Origin: Closterium sp. Naga37s-1
Lineage: Eukaryota > Streptophyta > Zygnematophyceae > Desmidiales > Closteriaceae
Assembly: GCA_947471745.1 (NCBI GenBank)
Contig: CANJKZ010000108.1
Span: 1,527,001-1,591,000 of the forward strand
Length of the DNA: 64,000 nucleotides
Reading direction: 5' to 3'
Shown here: one piece after another, positions 19,025-27,703 of the stretch
How the letters are laid out: each line of letters opens with the position of its first letter
How positions within the stretch are numbered: position 1 is the stretch's first letter
Position numbers and translations under genes: made by a program
Notes under the pieces: generated by a model
Told to the model about the DNA's origin: nothing
Databases searched by the model: none
What the model saw: the letters and a program-made list of their open reading frames with translations, nothing else

Positions 19025-22000
19025 ATGGCCACTACCACTGTCCTACGTCAGCGGCAGCCGAGTGTGCAGGAGTCTCTCTCGCCGAAGTAGCTTCGCGAGT
19101 GGGCTATCTGGTGGGGCAGCCCCGGTGGCGGAGCTAGCCGTGCTAGGGCTGGAGGTGCTGGTGCTGGCGGTCCTCTTACTCGTCGGCGGGAGCCGCTCTC
19201 GTCGCAGCAGCTTCGCAAGAGGGCTGTCCGGTGGGGCAGCCCCGGTGGCGGAGCCTGGTGTGCTACTAATGGAGGTCCTTGTGAGTCTACTCTTGCTGGT
19301 AGTGCCGCTGGTAGACGCCGAGGTTCTGGGGGTGGACAGCAGCAGCAGCAGCAGCGTCCGCCGGAGACTCTCTCCTCGCAGAAGCTTCATGAGTGGGCTG
19401 TCCGGTGGGGCATCCCCGATGGCGGAGCTTGGGGTACTAGTGCTGGGGGTGGAGAGGCACCTGGTGGCGTAGAGGCTGCTAGTCTTGGTGCTTTTGACTC
19501 GGCTAGCACAGGTGCAGAGCCTGAGGAGGCCTTGCACACTTTTACTCTTGGCTCAGGCGCGTCTCGTTGCTTCTTCCGCGACAGCACCACAGTCACACCG
19601 CTCACAGTCCCTGTCCCTGTCACACTGGCCGACCCCTCTGGGGGCCCGGTAGTCGCGCGTGGCGCCGCTGTTCTCCCTTGTCCGTCGGCCCCTTCCGGCC
19701 TCCTCACAGGTCTCCACCTCCCCTCGTTCACTAAGAACCTGGTGGCTACCTCTGTCCTCCATGACCAGTGGGTCACTGTCACCTAGCCTGGAGGCGAGCT
19801 AGTGGCAATCTGTACGGACTCGCGCACTGGTGAGCACCTCGCCATGTTCACTCGGAGGCCTGGGTCTGGCCTGTACACACTGTCCACTGAGTCTGCACTG
19901 GTAGCTGAGTCAGGTCAGGTAGCTGCGTCGGTTGAGGTTGCCTCGTCTTGTTCGTGTCGTCTCCTCACGCACCAGGCTCTCCTCTGGCACCACCGTCTTG
20001 GCCACCCCTCCTTGCCACGCCAGCGTGGCATGCACTCCCGTCTCCTTGTGTCTGGTCTCCCCAGGTCCCTGCCCCTGCTCCCGAGGTCGCTTGCACCGCC
20101 CTGCCTTCCCTGCGTCGAGGGGCGGCAGCGCACCACTCCTCACTCCTCCTCGTTTCCTCCTACCACTGCTCCTTTGCGAACCCTGCACATGGACGTGTGG
20201 GGCCCCGCCCGCGTCACTGGACAGGGTGGCGAGCGCTACTTTTTGCTGGTAGTCGACGGCTACACGCGCTACACCACGGTCTTCCCCTTGCAGAGCAAGG
20301 CGAATGTCCGTGGTGTCTTGATCCTCTGGATCCGCGCTGTTTGTCTCCAGCTTCGCGCTCGGTTCCGTCAGGACCTCCCTGTCCTGCGGCTGCACTCTGA
20401 CCGAGGTGGTGAGTTTTGCTCTCACCTCCTTGAGGACTTCTGTGGTGTTGAGGGCATCCGCCAGACGTACACGCTTCCGGCCTCTCCACAGCAGAATGGG
20501 ATTGCCAAGCGCCGCATTGGTCTTGTCATGGAGGTTGCTCGCACCTCCATGATCCATGCGGCTGCTCCCCATTTTCTGTGGTCATTTGCGGTCCGATACG
20601 CCGCTGAGCAGCTCAACCTATGGCCCCGTGTCTCCCACCCGGAGACCTCCCCCACTTTGCGCTGGACGGGCGAGGTTGGTGATGCGTCGGCGTTTCGGGT
20701 CTGGGGTTCCCTCTCTCTTGTCTGCGATTTGCCTGCTGGCAAGCTCTCTCCACGCACTCTTCGGTGCGTGTTCCTTGGCTTTCCCACTGACGCACCGCCC
20801 TGGCAGTTTTACCACCCGTGCTCTCGTCGTGTGCTGTCCTCCCAGGACGTCACCTTTGACGAGTCCGTCTGCTTCTACCGTCTTCACCCCCACCGCAGTT
20901 CCCCGGTACCCCTCCCGCATCTCACCCTGGTGGACGACCCCCCCCCCCCCTCGGTAGCCCCCCTCCCTCCTCACGGTCCCGCTCCCTCAGGTGTGTCTCA
21001 GGTAGACCCACCCCCCTTGGTTGAGCCTTTGGAGGTCTCCTCAGACACCTCTAGCCCAGCTGAGGGGGGTGACCCGACTCCTGCTGCTACAGTGACCCCT
21101 CGCTGCTCTGCACGCTTGGGTGTCCCTCCTGGGTTTCCGCCTCGACCGTCTTCACCACCGCTGCAGCCTGTCGCTGTGGACTCTGGTGCTGCAGGAGGTG
21201 GTACCACTGGGGGTGCTGGTTCTGGGGGTGTTGAGTGTCCTCTGGGTACAGGAGGTACTGGAGGTACTGGTGCTGATGGTCCTGCTACGAGTCGACAGGA
21301 GGCTCTCTCGCCGGAGCGGCTGCGCGAGTGGGCTGTCCAGTGGGGCAGCCCTGGTGGTGGAGCTAGCCGTCTTAGAGCTGGAGGTGCTGGGACTGCTGGA
21401 GCTGGAGGTGCTGGCGCTGCTGGAGCTGGAGGTTCTGCTACTGGTGGTACTGTGGTTGCTCGTACTGGTGGCACTGGTGCACGTCGGCGGGCGACTCTCT
21501 CGCCGGAGCGGCTTCACGAGTGGGCTGTACAGTGGGGCAGCCCTGGTGGTGGAGCTAGCCCTGCTCGCTCTCCTAGAGCTGGAGGTACTGGAGGTGCTGC
21601 TGCTGTGGGTGCCGCTGCGGGTAGTCCTGGCGCACGTGGCCAGGCGTCTCTCTCGCCGGAGCGGCTTCGCGAGTGGGCTGTCCGTTGGGGCAGTCCTGGT
21701 GGTGGCGCTGGACGTGCTGGAGCTGCAGGTTCTGGAGGTGCTAGCCCTAGAGGTGCTAGTGCTGGAGTTCCTGGTACTGGAGGTACAGGTGCTGCTGGAG
21801 GTGCTGGAGGTTCAGGTTCTGGAGGTGCTAGCCCTGGAGGTGCTGGTGCTGGTGTTCCTGGCACTGGAGGCACAGGTACTGCTGGAGGTGCTGGAGGTAC
21901 TGGCACTGGAGGTACTACTGGAGGTGCTGTTGGAGGTACTGGAGTTAGTGGTGCTAGTCGGCAGGAGTCGCTCTCGCCGCTGCAGCTTTGCGAGTGGGCT

Positions 22001-24412
22001 GTTCGTTGGGGCAGTCCCGGTGGTGGAGATGGGGGCACTGGTTCTGGGGGTGCTGTTGCTACTGGAGCTGGAGGCACTGGTTCTAGGGGTGCTGTTGCTC
22101 CTGGAGCGGGAGGTTCTAGGGGTGCAACTACTCAGCCGCAACCGTCTGCGCTTCGTCGCCTTCTCCGTCTCCCGCCTGCTGCTACTGAGTTCCCGGTTCC
22201 TGGTTCTACTCCTCCGTTACTGTTCCCACCGACTGACCAGTCTCACCCACAGCTACTGCCTGGCTCCCCGCAACCTGCTCCTGCTCCTCACACTGAGGTC
22301 ACTGATGTCACTGCGTCACTGACTGCGCGTCGTGAGCGTGAGAATCGTGCTTCCACTCCTGAGCGTCGTGAGCCTGAGACTCGTGCTTCCAAACCTGTTC
22401 GCGGTCGTCGTGTTGTCCATCCTCGTGCTCCCGCTGTGCCAGGCACTCACCGTATGGCACTTCGTCCTTCCTCTTTTCCACAACGTGTTGTCCTGCCTTC
22501 TCCTCCTGCGTCTTCTCTTCCGCACGTTCCTGACCCTGAGTCAGACCTTGTCCGTGCTGCCAGTCCGATTGTCACTCATCTCCTTGCCACTGTTGTGACT
22601 GACCCTTCCTTTGAGTCTGCTGTTGCGTCTGCCTTAGTTACTGAGCTTGTCGACTTTGCCGCTTTGTGTTGCCTTGACTACGCTGCGAGTCTTGTTTTTG
22701 ACTCTTCCTGTCTTCCGTCCGTCAGGGGTGAGCTTGCCCTTGGCTGTGACGTCCTTAAGGATAGGCAGTTTGAGCTTGAGTGCCTCGCGGGTGCTGCACC
22801 GCATCTCACGTCCTCGCTACTTTGCCCTGAGGGAGACCCGGATGCACCAGACATCCCGACCCCACGCACTTACGCAGAGGCGATCTCGGGTCCGTAATCC
22901 TCTCAGTGGCAGATAGCCATGGACGCAAAGATGGCTTCCTGGAAGTCCACAGGCACCTACGTCGACGAGGTTCCCCCACCTAGGGCGAACATAGTTGATG
23001 GCATGTGGATTTTCAGGGTGAAGCGGCCGCCGGGTTCTTCACCTGCCTTCAAAGCGCGTTACGTTGCTCGAGGCTTCAGTCAGCGTGACGGGGTCGACTT
23101 CTTTCAGACCTTCTCCCCCACCCCGAAGATGACCACTCTTCGGGTGCTACTGCACGTTGCAGCACAGCGCGACTACGAGCTGCACTCCCTCGACTTCTCG
23201 ACAACCTTCTTGCAGGGTAGCCTTCACGAGGCTATCTGGTTGCGCCGTCCACGTGGCTTCACTGGGTCGTTTCCTGAGGGTACCCAGTGGAGTCTTCGGC
23301 GACCACTCTACGGCCTCCGACAGGCACCCCGCGAGTGGCACGACACAATGAGGACTACACTTGCGGCTCTTGGCTTCGCTCCCTCGACTGCTGACCCTTC
23401 GCTGTTTCTGCGCACAGACACTTCTCTGCCGCCGTTCTACGTTCTTGTGTACGTTGACGACTTGGTTTTTGCTACTGCTGACACTAAGGCTCTGGCCTTG
23501 GTGAAGGCGGAGCTGCAGGAGAGACACACTTGCACTGACCTGGGTGAGCTGCGGAGCTACCTTGGCTTGCAGATCACCCGGGACAGAGCACGCCGCACCA
23601 TCACCCTCACTCAGTCACACATGGTGCACCAGGTCCTTCAGCGCTTCAACTTCACGTGGTCCTCGCCACAGCCCACTCCGCTGTCTACCGGCCACTCGCT
23701 CTCAGCTCCACCTTCGGACGAGTCCGTAGAGCCGAGTGGTCCGTACCCAGAGTTTGTGGGTTGCCTCATGTACCTGATGACATGCACATGACCTGACCTC
23801 GCGTACCCTCTCAGCCTCCTGGCTCGCTACGTGGCTCCCGGTAGACATCGAAAGATGCACTGGGATGCTGCGAAGAGGGTATTGCGTTTCTTGTGCAGCA
23901 CATCGGGCAAGGGGCTCGTGCTTGGAGGACGGGGTTCAGTTGTTCTCACCGGTCACTCAGACGCTTCTTGGGCTGACGACCAGACGACTCACCGGTCGAC
24001 ACAGGGGTACAGTTTCAGCCTCGGCACTGGTTCTGTCTGGTGGAGGTCCACTCGCTCTTCTTCTGTACTTAGTTCCAGCTGTGAGGCCGAGATCTACGCT
24101 GGGGCTCTGGCTGCACAGGAGCTCCGGTGGCTGACCTACCTGCTGACCGACTTGGGTGAGCAGCCTCGTTCTCCTCCAGTTCTGTACGTCGACAACAAGG
24201 ACCAGAGACTAGAGCACATAACGAAGCACATTGCTCTCCGTTACTTCCTCACGCGAGAGCTGCAGCAGCGTGGTCAGCTTCATCTTGCTTACGTGGCCAC
24301 TCGGGCCAACGTTGCTGATGTTTTCACCAAGACCCTTGGGTCTAGTGATCATCAGCGTTTCTGCACTGCTCTTGGGCTTGTGCCCACTCTGCCTCACTTG
24401 CTTGTCTCTTGA
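19025..24412 (+). pseudogene. Copia Gag-Pol of element C, capsid-less and with four stops
   Basis: The ATG at 19025 has the family start context. Instead of the capsid-like domain of A, the product begins with three LSxxxLxEWAVRWGSPGGG modules. One frame then carries protease, pre-integrase, integrase (Asp 20192, Asp 20399), a Gly-rich linker with four more modules, RT (YVDD at about 23449) and RNase H. Stops: TAG 19088, TAG 19784, TAA 22895, TGA 23789. The protease Asp codon is Gly (GGC at 19550), and the integrase Glu is Lys (AAG at 20507, exactly 35 residues after the second Asp). RNase H lacks eight codons after YVDNK (about 24199). No frameshift is needed, so decay has been by point mutation and small in-frame deletion. 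Confidence 0.9.
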
Positions 24413-24619
24413 TCTTGCTCTTGTTGTACACTTATATATATGAGTATACCTGCATGCTTACACTCTGCATGTGAGCTGGCCTTGTGGCCGCTTGCTTGTG
24501 CTAAGAATGCGTGGTGATCTTGAGATCCACCCTGAGCTTTGCTTTGCTATGTTCTCTTGCTTGACTGTCCTTGTGACCGTTTGTTGTGTTTGCTATCCCT
24601 CACTTTGCCTATGGAGGTG

Positions 24620-24749
24620 TGTCAAAATACAATTGCATGTCTGTAGGCTGTAGTGGGGTAGCCCATATAGGGTACAACACTTCTAGGGTTGCCTACTTGT
24701 ATTGCTCCCAAACCCTAATGCAACCATTTCCTGTTTACTGATTCTGACA
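24620..24749 (+). repeat. 3' LTR of element C (130 bp)
   Basis: Begins TGTCAAAATACAATTGC after the purine tract and ends GATTCTGACA. Confidence 0.92.
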
Positions 24750-24880
24750 GAAACGCCTTTACTGCGGCAAACGAAACCTATGGCTGAGAGACACAGTGAA
24801 GCTACGCGGAGAGACGAGGAGTCCTCCTGAACCGTATACCTAATTCAAACTCGAGTCGAGTCGTTTCCAATGAAAATGCA

Positions 24881-24965
24881 ATGGCTCCTCGGTTCTCACC
24901 CACTGAAGCACAAGTCATCGCCTGTTCACGCACTGCTTTCCCCGCCTACGATAACCCTCGGGAGG
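24881..24965 (+). CDS. Unidentified host ORF, 5' part, interrupted by element D
   Basis: The ATG at 24881 opens MAPRFSPTEAQVIACSRTAF and stays open to the insertion point of element D at 24965. Removing D and one GGAGG target duplication joins this frame, without any shift, to the frame at 33658-34385, giving 270 codons. An in-frame TGA lies upstream (about 24809), so the ATG is the likely start. No family is recognised. Element C lies 131 bp upstream of the ATG, so the allele carries one insertion near its promoter or 5' UTR and one in its coding region. The exon could also be part of a larger spliced gene. Confidence 0.5.
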
Positions 24966-25095
24966 TGTCAAAATACAATTCTACTTGCTAGGCTATAGTG
25001 GGTTACTCAGTACGGGGTACAACCCCAATTAGGGTTAGCCTATACAAACCTGTACTGCCCTGTTTCTAGTCATTCCTGCACAGTTGATTCTGACA
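24966..25095 (+). repeat. 5' LTR of element D (130 bp)
   Basis: Begins TGTCAAAATACAATTC and ends GATTCTGACA. It differs from the 3' LTR only by CCTGCAC versus CCTGAAC. Confidence 0.95.
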
Positions 25096-25111
25096 TGGTA
25101 TTCAGAGCAGG
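25096..25111 (+). promoter_or_regulatory. Primer binding site of element D
   Basis: TGGTATTCAGAGCAGG immediately after the 5' LTR. It resembles the initiator Met-tRNA-complementary TGGTATCAGAGC with one inserted T. Confidence 0.82.
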
Positions 25112-25254
25112 AAACCTGTTAGGTTTTTAGGGCCCACCGATCGTTCCGCTAGTTCCTGCCCGAAGTGCCCTTGCGCTGTCCGGCCCTCTTGCACAGTGTC
25201 ACGCTGCCCTGCAGCTACTCGCACTGCCTACCCTAGCGCGCTGCCCTGCTGTCA

Positions 25255-25800
25255 CGCGCGCCCCTGCTGCTCGCGAGCAGCTCCTGCCCCGTGCGCCCCT
25301 GCTGCCCGCGAGCAGCCCCTGCCCCGCGCGCCACTGCTGCCCGCGAGCAGCCCCTGCCCCGAGCGCCCTTGCTGCCCGCGTGCAGCCCCTGCCCCGCGCG
25401 CCACTGCTGCCCGCGAGCAGCCCCTGACCCGAGCGCCCCTGCTGCCCGCGAGCAGCCCCTACCCTGCTCGCCCCTTCTGCCCGCGAGCAGCCCCGCAGCC
25501 CTAAACGCGCCCCGCAGCCCTAAACGCGCCAGCGCGTCCCGCTGCTAAACGCGCCAGCGTGCCCCGCAGCCCAGCACGCCAGCGCACCCCGCTGCTAAGC
25601 ACGCCAGCGCGCCCCGCAGCCTAGCGCGCCAGTGCGCCCCGCAACCCAGTGCGCCAGCGCGCCCCGCTGCTAAGCGCGCCAGCGCGCCCCGCAGCCCAGC
25701 GTGCCAGCGCGCCCCGCAGCCCAGCACGCCAGCGCGCCCCACTGCGAAGCGCGCCAGCGCGCCCCGCTGCCAAGCGCGCCAGCGCGCCCCGCAACCCTAA
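25255..25800. repeat. Two GC-rich leader arrays in element D
   Basis: Positions 25255-25495 repeat a unit of about 36 bp containing CTGCCCGCGAGCAGCCCCTG. Positions 25525-25795 repeat the 25-bp CGCGCCAGCGCGCCCCGC-type unit also found in element C, here with more variation. Element E inserted at the end of the second array. Confidence 0.9.
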
Positions 25801-25804
25801 ATAA

Positions 25805-25946
25805 TGTCAGAATGTTATAATTGTCTAGTCCGCAGTGGGGTACTCTATAGTGAGTACAACCCAAATTAGGGTTTGCTATATGTACTGCCCTGCTTACTAG
25901 TGAAGCCCTCTTTGTCTGTTCTATCGTTCTACTGCTGATTCTGACA
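25805..25946 (+). repeat. 5' LTR of element E (142 bp)
   Basis: Begins TGTCAGAATGTTATAATTG and ends CTGCTGATTCTGACA. It carries about 10 bp near its end that the 3' LTR lacks. Confidence 0.9.
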
Positions 25947-25961
25947 TGCTATCAGAGCAAT
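25947..25961 (+). promoter_or_regulatory. Primer binding site of element E
   Basis: TGCTATCAGAGCAAT follows the LTR end. The preceding A plus TG gives an ATG that opens MLSEQ, as in the 12-kb relative. Confidence 0.75.
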
Positions 25962-27170
25962 TACGCTCCTTGCCTGTGGGCCCACCGTTAGCTTCCGCTG
26001 CTATCCTGTCTGTCGCGCGCCCCGTGGCGCGCGACGTTTTTTCTTCCCGCCACGCGCTCGGGGCGCATGGCGGTTTTCTGCCCGCCGCGCGCTCGGGGCG
26101 CGCGGCGGTTTTCTGTCTGCCGTGCGCCCCGAGGCGCGTGGCGGTTTGCTGCCTCATGCGTCACCCCGGGGACCCGCGCGTCCCCCTCCGTCGACCGTCG
26201 CGCCGCCCCCGGGGACCCGCGCATCCCTCCCTGTCGACCCGCGCGCTGCCCCTGTCGACCCGCGAGTCGCCCCCGGGAACCTGCGCGCGCTGCCCCGTCG
26301 CCCGTCGCGGCGCCCTGGGGGGCCGCGCGACGCCCTTCCCGTCGCCCGTCGCGGCGCCCAGGGGGCCAGCGCGGCGCCCAGGGGGCCAGCGCGTCGCCCC
26401 CCCCTTCCCGTCGCCCGTCGCGGCGCCCTGAGGGGCCGCGCGTCGCCCCTCCCGTCGCCCGTCGCGGTGCCCTGGGGGGCCGCGCGTCGCCCCTCCTGTC
26501 GCCCGTCGCGGCGCCCAGGGGGCCCGCGCGTCGCCCCCTCCCGTCGCTCGTCGAGGCGCTCTGGGGGCCCGCGTGCCGCCCCGCTTCCGCTCACACGCCA
26601 CCCCACCTGCTGCCCGCGTTTCTGCCCTGCGTTGGAGGGTATGGGGGTGGTGGGTATGCGGATTGTGGGTGTGTGAGCCGTCCCCTGCTCCTCCTCCTCC
26701 TCCGTCTCCCACTGCTGCAGCTGTCGCTGAGGGGGGTGGGTGTGTGGGAGCCGAAGGAGTGGTGCTAGGGGGGTGACGTGGGAGTGGAGCTAAGGGTGGA
26801 GCAAGGGGTGTGTGAAAGGGGGGTGGGACAGTTGGGGGAGGTTGAGCGGAGGTTGAGCCGTCGTGTCGCCAGCAGCGCCAATAGTCCGGAGGCTACAATC
26901 TCCGGTAGTCGCCAGTCGCCCGTGGGTCAGTTGCTCCAGCCGCTCAGAGTTAGCCGCAGAGCCAGTTACTCCTGTAGTCCGGGCCTTTGCTTCGGTAGCC
27001 ACTGAGCCAGCCGCTACCGTGTGTCTGCAGCTTCCGTCGTCGCCTCCCATCTCCTCTCCTCTCACATTCCCTCCTCCTCCTCACTTGCCCTCTGAGCTTT
27101 GGTTGTCCTTGTGAACCTGCTCTATGACTGCTTGCTGTGCTGATTATACCCCACTTTGACTATGGGGGTG

Positions 27171-27302
27171 TGTCAGAATGTTATAATTGTCTAGTCTGCA
27201 GTGGGGTACTCTATAGTGATTACAACCCAAATTAGGGTTTGCTATATGTACTGCCTTGCTTACTAGTGAAGCCCTCTTTTTCTGTTCTATCTTATTCTGA
27301 CA
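27171..27302 (+). repeat. 3' LTR of element E (132 bp)
   Basis: Begins TGTCAGAATG after TATGGGGGTG and ends TTATTCTGACA. Confidence 0.9.
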
Positions 27303-27322
27303 AATAATACATACATTAATTT

Positions 27323-27323
27323 A

Positions 27324-27354
<31 letters not shown>

Positions 27355-27360
27355 CAAAAC
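27323..27360. repeat. AAAAC microsatellite
   Basis: About seven AAAAC units between element E and the gag start of element D. Element C has an A-rich stretch at the equivalent place. Confidence 0.9.
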
Positions 27361-27703
27361 CCAGCGCGCCCTGCTGCCTTGCGCGCTGCTACTGCACACG
27401 CTACTATTGCTGCGCTATGCACTGCTGAGCAGCGCTGCCCAGGCCGAGCTGCGCCGCCCAGCCCGAGCCGCCCTCCTGCTACTAGTGCTGCTGCTGCTGC
27501 TCGTGCTACTGCTGCTCCTGGTGGAGGTGTTGCTGGAAGTGCTGGAGGAGCCGCCGCCCAGCCCCACCGAGCCGCCCTGCTGCTACTACAGCTGCTGCTG
27601 CTGCTCGTGCTACTGCCGCTGCTGGTGGAGGTGCGGCTGGGAGTACTGGAGGTGCTGCTGGTGCTGGAGGTGCTGGACCTACTACTGACCGTCACTGCCT
27701 GTC

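Larger units (their letters stand above)
18044..24749 (+). mobile_element. Ty1/Copia LTR retrotransposon (element C), defective
   Basis: LTRs lie at 18044-18159 and 24620-24749. The flanking pentamers GAAGC (18039-18043) and GAAAC (24750-24754) are an imperfect target duplication. After the 5' LTR comes TGGTAGTAGAGTAGG, a mutated initiator-Met primer site, then a 25-bp GC-rich array, an A-rich stretch, a capsid-less gag-pol frame with four stops, and an ATGGAGGTG purine tract. The protease Asp and integrase Glu are both mutated, so this copy cannot act alone. Confidence 0.93.
25805..27302 (+). mobile_element. Small non-autonomous LTR element E nested in element D (1498 bp)
   Basis: LTRs 25805-25946 and 27171-27302, with perfect target duplication AATAA (25800-25804 and 27303-27307). 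The primer site TGCTATCAGAGC starts at 25947; the purine tract TATGGGGGTG precedes the 3' LTR. No gag or pol domains are encoded. The internal region is GC-rich and aligns, in the opposite orientation, with the element at 12067-13424. The open frame 26067-26768 ends with the same tail (LLQLSLRG ... EWC) as the frame in that copy. The two LTRs differ by about four substitutions and a roughly 10-bp indel. Confidence 0.92.

Noticed and set aside
26067..26768. 233-codon frame in element E as a host gene
   Set aside because: It lies within a non-autonomous LTR element, is GC-rich low complexity, and its relative at 12669-13271 aligns at DNA level.
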